A stretch of 64,000 nt of DNA from positions 82,535,543 to 82,599,542 of the forward strand of contig CM055092.1 in assembly GCA_029204225.1 (NCBI GenBank), in the 5' to 3' direction. Positions 25,225 to 36,164 of this stretch are shown here, one piece after another; the first letter of the stretch is position 1, and every line of letters starts with the position of its first letter. The notes under the pieces are model-generated. The model ran no database searches, was not told where the DNA came from, and worked only from the letters and a program-made list of their open reading frames with translations. Both the position numbers and the translations under genes were made by a program. The DNA is from Diphasiastrum complanatum. Lineage: Eukaryota > Streptophyta > Lycopodiopsida > Lycopodiales > Lycopodiaceae.

Positions 25225-26310
25225 AGTATAGTACTTTCACAGCTAGATGGGCTGAGCTAATGCAAGTATTTGACTTCTCAATACGATATTATAAAGGAAC
25301 CCAAAACACTCTAGCAGATGCTTTGAGTTGTTTACCGGTTATTAATTAGTTAAGATTTACTGATATAAAATCGGGATTATTTCAATCTCTCCAAGGACTT
25401 TTTGAGTCCGACCCGGTTTTTGGAAAGTATTGGTAACAAGTACTTTATGGGGTCAATTTGAGTAAGCAGGATTCCTCGAATCAGGGAAAGATTAAAATGG
25501 ATTTTGTTATACGGAATGAGATCTTGTTTCGTAAGGGCAAGGTATCTGTATCAAAGAATGACACCAAATCTTGCATGAGTGTCATGATAGTGCATGGCAG
25601 GACATCCGGATATACAAAAAACACTTGACTTAGTTAGGCAACACTTTTGATGGCCTAAGATGAAAAGTCAAGTAGAGGCTTATGTACTTAAATGTACTAA
25701 GTGTCAATTAAATAAAGCTGAAAGGCTAAAACCTAGTGACCTATAACATCCATTGGATATTCCTATTGGAAAGTGAAAAAGTATTTCTATGGATTTTGTG
25801 GTCAGAATTCCACGTACAAGGAAGGGCCATGATTCTATTTGGGTCCTGACTTACAAAGTTTTCTCAATTTATCCCAACTAAAACTACGGTTAAAGCTTTA
25901 GAACTAGCTCAACTTTTCGCTGAGAAGTTTTTTCGACTATACAGCCTTGCGATATTGTCAATGATCGTGACTCAAAATTGACTGGAAATTTTTGACAAAC
26001 AGTGTTTGAAAAGTTGGAAACAATTTTGAGTATGCCATTCTACAGATCATCCAGAATCAGATGGTTAAACAAAAAGGACCAATCAGATGATGGAAGACAT
26101 GCTTCGAGCATATGTGGGCCATCGACAGTCTGATTGAAAAAATTACCTTCCATTGGTGAAAATTGCATATAATAGTGCAAAACATTCAGCGGATTCAGCC
26201 GTTTCATGTTTATAAATGGCTATCAACCTTGATCACCGATTAGTGTTGGCATGAAGAACCTAAGAGTGCAAGCTGCAGCTGATTTCCTTGTGGATATGCA
26301 AGAAATGTTA
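25225..26310 (+). pseudogene. gypsy RNase H end and integrase, decayed
   Basis: In several frames with many stops: RWAELMQVFDFSIRYYKGTQ and LADALS (RNase H end), a spacer, FVVRIPRTRKG-like integrase core start, KALELAQLFAEKFFRLY, then TDHPESDG near 26040 (usual TDGQTE region), RTNQMMEDMLRAYVGH and AYNSAKHSA, ending ADFLVDMQEM, where the hAT-like element is inserted. The order is that of a chromovirus-type gypsy integrase. It is not functional. Confidence 0.85.
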
Positions 26311-26742
26311 GGGTTTTGACATTCTGCGAGTAAATTATCTGCAAGTTTTGCGAGTTTTTTTCGTATCTTGCTTGCGAAATTTTATAGCACATGGCATGCT
26401 AGCAAATGTAGGCCGTTGGGACTTCTTGGAGGACCAAGTCCGACGATAAGGCCTGTTGCATTTGCTAGGTCCAGGGCTAGGTCCAATCTCATGGCCAAAT
26501 AAAGCCCAAGAGTGCGGCCCACCTTCATAGCATACTGGCATGCTATGGAGGTGGGATGCTAGGTCAAAATTGGTTTTTGTTTTTTGCCAAGTGATTCAGT
26601 CAAAAACAAAAAAAAAACTGTAGCACAAGGCTAAAAATGTTTTTTAACTTTAATTTTTTTTAATTTATTATACCATGTGCTATCTTTGTATTGACTCATG
26701 GCAAGAAAGAAACTCGCAAAACTTGCAAAATGCCAAGTCCCA
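26311..26742. mobile_element. non-autonomous hAT-like element (432 bp) with 8-bp target duplication
   Basis: AAATGTTA flanks the segment on both sides (26303-26310 and 26743-26750). The ends are imperfect terminal inverted repeats: the left starts GGGTTTTGACATTCTGCGAG and carries GCAAGTTTTGCGAGTTT; the reverse complement of the right end reads TGGGACTTGGCATTTTGCAA and then GTTTTGCGAGTTTC. An 8-bp duplication and short G-rich inverted ends are typical of hAT transposons. Gypsy coding reads continuously across the site once the segment and one duplicate are ignored, so the insertion boundaries are well fixed. There is no transposase inside; a 68-codon minus frame has no known motif. Confidence 0.85.
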
Positions 26743-26750
26743 AAATGTTA

Positions 26751-27250
26751 CAGTTGGCTAAAAACAACATAAGAAGTGCCCAGGACAGGATGAGGGGCAC
26801 TGTGTTGATCTATCTTGGAAGCACATGGAATTCAAGGTCAATGACATGGTGTTTCTAAGGGTCCCTACTCACTTTAGGGGCTTGATAACTTTCAAAGTTA
26901 TCCAAGTGATTAACAAGGTCACATACAAACTAAACCCTCCAACTAATGTTGAAATTCATTATGTTTTTCACGTTAGTAAGTTAAAACCCTTGTTGAGGGT
27001 TGAGAAAACCCTGGTCCCTGTGGAAGATCTAATAGAGCTTCTTCGTGATGAGTTTGCGGGTGGACCACTGGAACCCGAGGCGATTGTTAATAGCCGACAA
27101 AGAACTCTAAGGAGTAGAGTGCTTCGGGAATTCTTAATTAGTGGAGGGGCAAGTCAGAAAAGGAAGATATTTGGGAAAAAGAGGTTGATCTCCAGAAGAA
27201 TTTTCCAAATTTTTCCTTACAAGAAAAAAATTAAGTTTAGGGAGAAGGAA
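26751..27250 (+). pseudogene. gypsy integrase C-terminal region
   Basis: Continues the interrupted pol with QLAKNNIRSAQDRM. The frame 26825-27268 reads MEFKVNDMVFLRVPTHF, VIQVINKVTYKLNPP, then HYVFHVSKLKPLL and a basic tail. This is the GPY/F-like C-terminal module of chromovirus integrase. A chromodomain is suggested by the LRDEFAGGPLEPEAIV segment followed by basic residues, but is not clear. The frame ends at the 3' LTR start. Confidence 0.88.
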
Positions 27251-27309
27251 TGTTACATATCTATGTAACTAGTAGTACTTCAATAATCCCTATGTGCCCA
27301 TTTAATTTC
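27251..27309 (+). mobile_element. truncated gypsy 3' LTR
   Basis: About 59 bp match the 5' LTR start at 23188 with a handful of substitutions. The match then stops at a copia fragment, so the 3' LTR was cut by a later rearrangement or insertion. Confidence 0.8.
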
Positions 27310-27700
27310 TGTATACTGGCCAAATCTCCAATGGATCCAGGTTTGAAATATTCAAAGGACCAATGTCTCCAATCATTCAAAGAAAAGTCGAACAGATGAA
27401 ACAATAACCTTATCATTCAATTATTAGTTCCCTCATGTATGCCATGATATGTACTAGACTTGACATTGCTTATTCAGTTAGTACACTAAGCCAAAACATG
27501 TCAAATCTAGGTTTCATTCATTGGAAAGCTCTACTTAGATTTCTTCGATCTAGATTTATAGTTGACACAAAATTGTTGCATTTGTTATGGTGGAAATTCG
27601 AATGATGAATCGAATGATCATGTTAATCTTCTTCAAGATTTTACAGATGCAGATTGGGCTAGAGATGTTGATAGCAGACCCAACAAAATCATGATGTAAT
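27310..27700 (+). pseudogene. Ty1/copia RT-RNase H scrap
   Basis: Frames give HSIISSLMYAMICTRLDIAY, SVSTLSQNMSNLGFIHWKAL and a DADWA-like step near 27650. These are the signature of the copia reverse-transcriptase/RNase H linker (LMYAM.CTRPDI, H-W-KA). It contains stops and shifts. It is cut at its left by the gypsy LTR remnant. Confidence 0.85.
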
Positions 27701-29042
27701 TTTTCAATTCTTCTCAAACAAAATCAACTTCAATCATCTTCAAAAAGTTATATACAATCACATCTATAATCAATCATGAATTTTGTTGTCCAATACAACA
27801 AAATTATAATCATCAACAAATCTTATCAATCTGTTGTAACTGCTTTTAAATGTGTATTCAAAACTTACAACAAACTAATATCAAATTTTTAATTATACAA
27901 TACAAACTTATGAAGATCATGCACATATTTCAAAATCAAAACATAAATCCATTGCAGAAAATGATTTTTCACATGTTTTTACATTTTATTTTCAGCTTGT
28001 TGCTCTCATATTATCCCGCAAATGCCTTTCCATAACGGTAATTTTGTACAATTCACATAAAGTAAAAATACGACATTATGACATGGCAAGGCCTTTTTGT
28101 GATATAATGCCATGTCGTTCTTGTTATAGTAAAACAAGTTTCAAAAAGTGAGTTAACTACATTGGTTACAGTGGACAACATCAAAACTTAAAATATGACA
28201 TCCAATTTTGCCTTTTTCTTTGTCTCGCTCTACTTAGTCCCTCATCATATTGTCTGCAACAAATATGATAGAAAAAGACTCTGAAGCTAGAGGAGTATCA
28301 TTTTGTGCGAAAGAGAAAATAAGGTTTTGGTGGTCTCAAAGTTTGATTCCAAAGTTTTTACCAAAAATATATCTTATTTAGATAGGTTATTAATGTCTCA
28401 ATTTTTTATCAACAAGTTTTTAGTCTGGAATTTTTAGAAGAGGCATTTAGCCATCTCCCAAATGGACAGTATAATAGAGGTACGTAATGGATACCCGTAA
28501 CTTACTCTGCCCATTTAAACATATTAGAAAGCAAAATATGTCGCTGCCTACTCCGGGCTTCCATCGTGCTAGCGGCCCTGCCCATTCTGTCAAGTTTGTT
28601 ACCTTTGACCTTCTATTGAGTGCGGAATGCCACCTGGCCTTTTGAGATTGGATAAGATAAATCCAAGTGCTCGTTATAATTCATAAAGGTCATGCGAAAA
28701 AAAGCCCCATGTACCCATTACGCAATGGAAGGTATCGGGCAGAGGCCATTCTGCTTGATAAGGATTTCGAAAGTTTTAAGCTACGGGACTCGCTTAAAAA
28801 TTTTGAAAATCCTTACCGGGCAAAATGGACTATTGCCCTGCCATTCCATAACATGTACGTTATTAGCCATGCCTGCGGTTTCAGAAACCGCATGACACAT
28901 AATTTCACATAATAATCTTCCGCCCTTGCCCCTGGTCCCCCTTCCATATACTCAGAAAATACTTATACTAAAAAAGAATACGTTAGTATAAAAATACAGT
29001 AAACTGCCCCACCCTATGCGTATAGAATTGATAAGTTTTTAC
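27701..29042. other. no gene recognised
   Basis: AT-rich. A short inverted repeat GACATGGCA...TGCCATGTC lies near 28080-28130. I looked on the minus strand for the missing second exon of the heat-shock protein fragment and saw none. Confidence 0.4.
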
Positions 29043-29238
29043 CTGGTAGATTAGCTTTGAAAACATGAGCCTCCGGCTTTTCAACCGAGTCAACTCGAGT
29101 ACTGGTGATGGCACTACCGTTCTGAGCGAATTTACGATACGGGGCACTATCCCACATGGCAAATCTTTCAAAAGGCTCAAAGAATGTGTCCAAGGGGCTT
29201 TGATCTCCTCGACCAAAGAAAAAGGGAGACAACACCAT
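29043..29238 (-). pseudogene. orphan first exon of a small heat-shock protein (HSP20 family)
   Basis: From an ATG at 29238-29236 the minus strand encodes 65 codons: MVLSPFFFGRGDQSPLDTFF, EPFERFAMWD, then STRVDSVEKPEAHVFKANLP. This is the N-terminal arm and first beta strands of the alpha-crystallin domain of a cytosolic class I-like small heat-shock protein, an ATP-independent chaperone. The coding similarity stops exactly at CCAG|GTAAAA, a good splice donor in phase 1. The rest of the domain (about 80 residues, including the usual GVL motif) is not visible downstream. The reading frame is undamaged. It may be a gene fragment moved by a transposon, or a gene whose exon 2 lies beyond recognition. 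Class I genes usually lack introns, so the donor may also be fortuitous. Confidence 0.75.
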
Positions 29239-29664
29239 ATCTATACCGATTAAAGGAATTTTCACAAACAAATGCTTCAATAAATTTCTTTCAAATCCCA
29301 AAACAACCACCTCTAGATCAAACAGAACGTCCTTACTTCAGTAACTATTTCCAAGAAATAGCTGATGCTAGTCCTGATGATCCAAAATCAGAAATGGTTA
29401 GCAATTCTCAGATCGCAAACAGATTTCCAAAAGGCAAACGAGAGCAATGAAATGAAGAAAGTGAAACCAAACATGAGATATTTACTTGAATCTTCACAAA
29501 CAAATGCTTCAACGCACTCGCAAACTGCACAAAAATCATCCAAAAACACCACTAACAACACAAAGCTGAAAAACACGTGCACCACAACACAAACCGTATA
29601 TTATATACGATAGAACTACGGTTTTAAAACTGTATATCCTCAAAACATGGCTAATAATGTCACA

Positions 29665-29730
29665 TTTAGGGCCCTCGTTGTCCCTAAATGGAATTGAGGC
29701 TCGCCTAAATTCCATTTAGGGGCCCTAAAG
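29665..29730. repeat. 66-bp hairpin palindrome
   Basis: CCCTAAATGGAATT pairs perfectly with AATTCCATTTAGGG across a 12-base loop, and outer TTAGGGCCC / GGGCCCTAA blocks extend the symmetry. It could be the core of a miniature inverted-repeat element. No target duplication was found. Confidence 0.8.
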
Positions 29731-32660
29731 GTAGTACATAATAGGCTATATAGCCAGTAGGCGTGAACAACTTCCATGATTCATCCGACACCGTTACTAA
29801 TGATGAAACGACCGTCCAGACTGTTCCGCCATCGCCACACTGATCCCAAATTAGACACTTGCGGAGCCTTTAGAACAAACCAAATCTCGAATCCCGATCG
29901 CTCGTCCGAGTCTCTGATCTTACTGTCATAACAGTGTGGCACTGCAGACCTTCAGTATAGGTTTAGTACCAGAAAGTCGTAACTTACTCAATGCATCGTC
30001 ATCATGCATCTGTGTTGCCTTAGCCCAAATGGCAGAATGGTGCTATCTCAAATCATAATCTGTAGCTGCCAACTTTCCAGTGTCAGCCTTCACTGTTCAG
30101 GATGAACCATGATTCGTTCGATCCGGATAGGTGGCCAGCGTCTAAAGCTGCTAAACAAGATGGACTGCTGAGTGAACTGCGTCAACTAAGCTGCCCACCC
30201 GCGTGACAAGATTCCACTATCCAATTTCATACTCTATATAGGCTTCAAACTCCAAACTAAAATCTACAAAGATCGATGGCTCATTTTCGTGAAGCTTAAT
30301 TTGAGCTATCTTGTGCGATTAACGGCTGTTTCAAGGTGTTTCAGACTAAGGGCAGTCACATATCAGATGGCAGAGATGTTTTTCAAGTAAATACCCCCCA
30401 CATCCAGCCCTGTACCCCTATCGTTGGCAAGTTGAGTTATAGCTGGCAACTCTAAATCATACGGCAAGGATCAACCTATTTGGAACCTCTAGTGTAAGCG
30501 GGCTCATGGCTAGGAAAATGACACAATTGAGAAAACGAGTTGGATGAGGAAGGAGACAATGAGGAAGATGGATTTCCCATAAGAGCGACTTTATACGAGG
30601 AAAAACAAGAGCATATATGACACACATGAACAAGAATGTTGTGCCATTACATCACAAAGGCACATCGAAATCGTTGGATTGAAAATGAAAATTTGTCTAG
30701 TATAATTTTTTTTTTCTTTGAGGTTCAGACAAATGCATTTATTAACTATTTTGCTAAAGAGATAAGTATCAAAAAATTAAGTTATCGTGACGATTCAAAA
30801 CGTTTTCAGTTGCAAGAGCTTACACTGTCACAATCACTACCACATGAGTAGTTAGAGCTTTTACAATTCTAAAACCAAGATTGCATATTGGAATTAAAAA
30901 AGACTAAGAATTGTGTATGAAATGATTTTGCCACGGTGATCTTCATTTGATGTTAGCTTCTTACAATGGGTTTGATATTTCAACATGAAATATGTCCGTC
31001 ATTTTGAAATTTTCAAGTTGGCAAGGATTTAAGAATATACAAAAATCAATATTCATAATAATCACAATTAATATTCAAAATATTTTGGTATTCACAATCA
31101 ATATTCACAACAACCACGATTAACATTCAAAATATTCGCTTCTTTTGATTTTAGATAATCGTTGCAAACCATTAGAGAATTTCTAAACTTTAAACCAATC
31201 CTTTGTATAATTTTTTTTTTTGTGTCCAACATGTGGCCCAATCAAAATGCATATATTTGAAATCTATGTAACATACCTCATTTAAATTAAGAAATATAAA
31301 ATTAACTTTTAGAAATTTTCAAATTGCCACCAAGTAGCATGGAATCATTCCATTGATTGTCATTGCCCATCCTGAACATGCTAATTTGCCCGACGACATT
31401 ATTTCAAGCTAAAATACTTAACCATATTAGTTAATATAGTGCAAAATTAATATTTACACTGATTCAGGTCACAATTTGACAGTAAGCATAGTAATTATAT
31501 GTTATTATTGTGATCCTATCATCTAGTTACATTTGATAAGACTGATGGAACTTTGAATCTAGAACTAATGTCACAGATTTGAGAATTTGGCACTCATTTT
31601 GTGGCAATCACTATGGCAAAGAGACTAAGATTCAAAATTGAAATTGTGTTCTTCACAATGAGAAAGATGAAGCTAGCATTTGAAAACCAACAAAATACAT
31701 AAAAAAAGTCATGGGTTTTGTTGCATTCATTAAAAGACATGTTTTGACCAAAGAAGAAGAGAAATATGACATTCAAATCTTACTGGAAAGCGAAGATCCT
31801 TGAGTTTAGGATTTTTCCGGGAGGGCCATCAATCTTAAAAGTGTTGGTTTACATCTCTATATGCATTTAGAAATAAATCTACAAGATTTCATTTGAAATT
31901 ATGAATATTTACCTCAATGTTGACAACATTCAATTTGTCAGAAAAAAATTCTTTGTAGAAAAATATTTCATTAGTGCCAGAAGCAGGCCATCAATAGGGC
32001 TTGTGGGTGTTGTTGGCTAAATACATCTTTATATAGAACAAATTTAGAACATTATTTGTAGTTTGTTAACTGAGATAATAAGTTGAACTCATGTGCTCAC
32101 TACAAGATTAGATGAAAGAACATATCAAAACTGATAAACAATAAAAATGTATAGTTCATAGATAACAAAGAAAAATAATAATAGGGAACTAACTTTTCAT
32201 GATACGACACGATTAGATATTTGACAACCGAACTAGAGTTCTCTCTAGTGCTCTGTCATAGCATCCAGATGAAAGCAGCCTTAAGAATCAAGAACTCAAG
32301 AACTCGATAGAATTATGATATGTCTTGATCTCAGACATACATTGACTCTTTCTATCCTTTTGCTCTACATCAGGGACAGGTATGGAGGACATTGGTCTGG
32401 TGGTGGATGGCCTATGAAAGAAATCTGTCTATGTCTACTTTACACGGTCCATATCAGATTTGTGTGTGAGTGCAAAAAGAGGATTCAAAGACATATGTTT
32501 GATGGTACTCAATATATAGAGCTTATATCACTTTTGTGCATGTCGGGTGGTTTACAAAATTGAGGAGTACATCAAATCACGTATAGAGATAATATAGACT
32601 TCAAAATCACAAAAAAAAGTGTGAAAATGTCCTCAAGACAAGTTTTATGTGTGTCTTCAC
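29731..32660. other. no gene recognised
   Basis: About 2.9 kb without a frame over 82 codons and with no element motif. Near 31030-31140 short AATATTCA/ATTCACAA units recur irregularly. Confidence 0.4.
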
Positions 32661-32667
32661 TCGCACA

Positions 32668-33029
32668 ACGATATTCGCGATACACTTGTTTTTTTAATCG
32701 AATATAGAGCTACCTCCAAATATAATGACCATTATTCCATTTACTCACTTTAACAGGTATCTCAAAAGCTTTAGCTTGCCCAATCCTAAATATCAAAACC
32801 ATTTAGAATAAGCCTATCGATGCAACACCATTGTCAAAAACGAAGAATTAAAAGCACCATTTAACTCAATTTACTAGGAGTATCGATACTCTAGAGTAAA
32901 GTGGTTAAATAGTACAATACCAAGGAATCAAACCACTTTGCTAGGTACATGCCTGAGAACCATACCACTACCATCGTTTTGTCAAGATCGGTTTAGAAAA
33001 GATTCAGACCGATTACTACATCTTGACAG
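32668..33029 (+). repeat. direct repeat, copy 1 (~360 bp)
   Basis: Starts ACGATATTCG and matches 33274-33635 along its length, including GAATATAGAGCTACCTCCAA, AAGCCTATCGATGCAACAC, GGGAGTATCGATACT-like and GTTTTGTCAAGATCGGTTTA. The copies are 606 bp apart and differ by small indels. No coding content. Confidence 0.9.
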
Positions 33030-33273
33030 GGATTATTTACTAATCCAGATTACATAACACAATCACATCTACCTACTCATGTGTCTCATTTTTTTCCTCC
33101 CTTAGATATTTTGGTCACTCAAAAAATTTCATCAGTGAAGGCACTGAAGAATCCTTTGACATAAGTAAATGCTAGGTTGCTACCCTTTTGACTACACTAG
33201 CTTAAGTATTACTTTGTTAAAGTTGCCGGAATCTAATGGAAATTCCATAAAATCCAGATCCGGGTACTCTTGT

Positions 33274-33635
33274 ACGATATTCGATGCACTTGTTTTTTTA
33301 TCGAATATAGAGCTACCTCCAAATATATATATATGACCATTATTCCATTTATTCACTTTAACAAGTATCTCAAAGCTTTAGCTTGCCCAATCCTAAAGAT
33401 CAAAATCATTTAGGATAAGCCTATCGATGCAACACTATTGTTGAAAACATAGAACCAAAAACAACATCTAACTCAATTTATTGGGAGTATCGATACTCCA
33501 GAGCTAAGTGATTAAATAGCACAATACCAAGGAACAAAACCCCTTTGTTGTGGATACATGCCTGAGAACCATACCACTATCATCGTTTTGTCAAGATCGG
33601 TTTAGAAATTCAGACCGATTACTACAACTTGACAC
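33274..33635 (+). repeat. direct repeat, copy 2 (~360 bp)
   Basis: Second copy of the same unit. It has an extra AT-dinucleotide run (ATATATATAT) after CCTCCAA. The 240-bp spacer between copies contains no gene. The arrangement could be a tandem duplication of a ~606-bp unit whose spacer in copy 2 was lost, or two LTR-like blocks. Confidence 0.9.
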
Positions 33636-33874
33636 AACAAGGATGGTACCAAAGTTCCAAAAATATGCATATCTCCCATGAAGAAGGAAAAACAAATTCC
33701 TCCTACCAAAACTGGGAAGCAACTTCCAAAACATCAAGGTTACAGCATTGACTAATGAGCACCAAGAAATCGAAATTCCTCTTACGGGGTGCTAGTAACT
33801 AAAACTTCGGAATTGATTCCAAATATTTGCCATGAAATCTGGGATTCAGTGACAGTGAAATACAACTCAAGCTA

Positions 33875-34483
33875 TCACACAAAATGGTAGTAGCATTGAA
33901 CTAAGTGTGATGTAAGTCGTGAAGTAATCAACCTGATCCATATAGCTTCTTTTGAAGCTTGGCATACTGCGATGTACTCTGCCTCTGTCGAAAAAGCGCA
34001 ACTGATTTCTGCTTCTTTGAGTTCCACGAAATCGGTCCCCCTGCCAAATAGAAACAGAACTTGGAGGTAGATTTCTGGTAGAGATTGTTCCTCCCCAATC
34101 TGAGTCGGAATAGCCTCGCAGGACGAGTGGGTTGATAGCATTTCCATCATAACATAAGATGTGATCTAAACTTCCCTGAATATATCTCATCACTCTCTTT
34201 AATGCTTTCCAATGAGAGATCCTAGGATTAGACATGAATTGCTTAACGTGCTAATAGTGTATGTTAAATCTAGTCTAGTACACAACATTGCATACATTAA
34301 AGATCCTATTAGTGAATGATAAGGGTACTTTGCTATGTCGAGTACTTCAATATTAGAATCAGCACAAGTAGGCTTAGTCAATACTATACTTGGATCCATT
34401 GGAGTATCAATGGGTTTGCAATCAGACATATGAAATTTTTCTAAAATGCCTTTTAGATATGTCTGTTGGCTAAGGTAGATCAT
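33875..34483 (-). pseudogene. copia RT C-terminus and RNase H fragment
   Basis: The minus strand reads IYLSQQTYLKGILEKFHMSD, PIDTPMDPS, YPYHSLIGSLMYAMLCTRLD, then MSNPRISHWKALKRVMRYIQ, LRGYSDSDWGGT and, after a frameshift, FSTEAEYIAVCQASKEAIW. This is the complete order of copia RT thumb, linker and RNase H. Its catalytic DSDW and the E in AEY remain, but frameshifts near 34150 and 34230 disable it. No flanking LTR could be paired. Confidence 0.9.
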
Positions 34484-34989
34484 CCTTACGATCCTAATAC
34501 CACAGAGGATTACTCACCGGAGATGGTATCTTCCTCCATAGAACAAGCTCGATACAATAGTAAACAAGCGCGATCAAATAACGATAAAGTGCATTCAATC
34601 ACAACAAGCATTCACCTACGTTATTCACAAATAGAAAAGCTATTGCTGCTATATTACACTGAAGCACAATACAAATAGCAATTACAACAAAAAAATTGAC
34701 GGCGTAACTAGGAGGCTCAAATAATACGTCTCATGGACGGAGCAACCACTAATCTATGCTTGGATGATCTATTTATAGATTTTATCCGTGTATTAACTAC
34801 ATTGAATGCTTGTCACCTAATTAGGAAAGCCATTGTACTTGGAAGTATATGGCTTTTGTGGCAAATGTACATAGTATATACGGTCAACAAATCAGGATCG
34901 TTGACGTAGATGAGGAACGTCCCCAGCCATTTCCCAAAATTTGCGAAGTGAGAGAGAACCACTTCACGGGAACAGACAACCTTCGGCAT

Positions 34990-35290
34990 TTTCTTCTCCT
35001 TTTGGGCTTTTGCAAAAAAGCCGAAGGTGCCTTTAAACAAGTTGTAAGGTGCCCTTAGAAAGTTGAAGGTGCCCTCAAAAAGGCAAAGATGTCTTTAGCA
35101 GTTCAACTTTCTCGCACTTTTCGGAGAAAGCAAAAAACACCGAAGGTGTCCTTAAAAAGTTGGCAAAGGTGTCTTTAACAGTTCAACCCTTAAAAATAGA
35201 CAACCTTTTGAAATTTATTCTCTCTTTGCATTTTTTGGAGAAAGCGAAAAAGGGCGAAGGTAAAGTAAGCGTCGCACTTTTCGAAAAGTG
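34990..35290. repeat. iterated GAAGGTGCCCTT-type motif
   Basis: Between 35020 and 35185, AAGGTGCCTTTA, AAGGTGCCCTTA, GAAGGTGCCCTCA, GAAGGTGTCCTTA and AAAGGTGTCTTTA occur at ~20-bp or longer steps. They are interleaved with AAAGTTG and with GAGAAAGC/CGAAAA blocks. The same motif recurs three times at 36579-36634 inside the copia LTR, so this stretch may be a remnant of a related LTR. Confidence 0.6.
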
Positions 35291-35539
35291 CAAAAAATGA
35301 GAACTGCGACACTTAGTGTATTTCTGCAAATTGTTCAAAAATATTGTATATATGCAAACTTGTTCTAAATGCAAGTTTGTGGAAGTCCTTGAAGATGGCC
35401 AAGTCTTTAATGACTTCAAGTTATTAAACTTAACATCTGAACTTGAAATTATGATGGGATTGGTTACCCTTTGCTAGAGATTAGCCAGACGTCCTTCAAA
35501 TAAATTGGATGTCTAAGTTATGATTCCAAGGAGACAACT

Positions 35540-36150
35540 GTGGGCTTAATTTCCAACACAGCAAGCATACTGTCTCAATACATGTCCAATCCAGGCTTAC
35601 AGCACTGGAAAGCTCTACAAAGAGATTTGAGGTACATTCAAGATTCAAAGCACTATGCTTTGAGCTACAATGGTAATACAGAGTGGCACTCACACTGACT
35701 GCCTATTCAGATTCAGATTGGGCAGGAGACATGGATACCAGAAAATCCACATCAGGTCATATATGTTTCCTTGCAGGAGGACCCATTTCATAAATACATT
35801 TCATTGTCCTCCATAGAATCTGAATATGTTGCAGCTACATCAATAGTGAAGGAGATAATATGGCTAAGGAGGCTGTTGCAGGATCTGCAATTCCCACAGA
35901 TTGGTCCAACAATACTCTAGTGTGACAATCAGAGCTACATAGCTCTGTCTCTGAACTCATGTACTCATGCTAGAACTAAACACATAGAAGTTCAGTTCTA
36001 TTTTCTTAGAGAAAGTTGAGAACCAAGATGTTGTACTAAGTTACTGTCATATAGACAGTATGTTGGCTGATATTTTGACAAAGCTTTTGTCTAGAGATAA
36101 ACATTCTACCTTAGTAGATATGATAAATCTCAATTGTAGTTCATAGTCAT
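35540..36150 (+). pseudogene. copia RNase H tail upstream of the LTR
   Basis: Shifting frames give LSQYMSNPGLQHWKALQRDL, SLSSIESEYVAATSIVKEII, WLRRLLQDLQF, HARTKHIEVQFYFLREK and DILTKLLSRDKHSTLVDM. This is the copia RNase H and C-terminal end. It leads straight into a purine tract and LTR, as the 3' end of an element should. Confidence 0.9.
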
Positions 36151-36164
36151 AAGCTTAAGGGGGA
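36151..36164 (+). promoter_or_regulatory. polypurine tract
   Basis: AAGCTTAAGGGGGA lies immediately before the LTR start TGTTGG. This is the plus-strand priming site of an LTR retrotransposon. Confidence 0.8.

Noticed and set aside
26335-26541. 68-codon minus frame inside the hAT-like element
   Set aside because: No transposase or other motif; the element is only 432 bp and is clearly non-autonomous.
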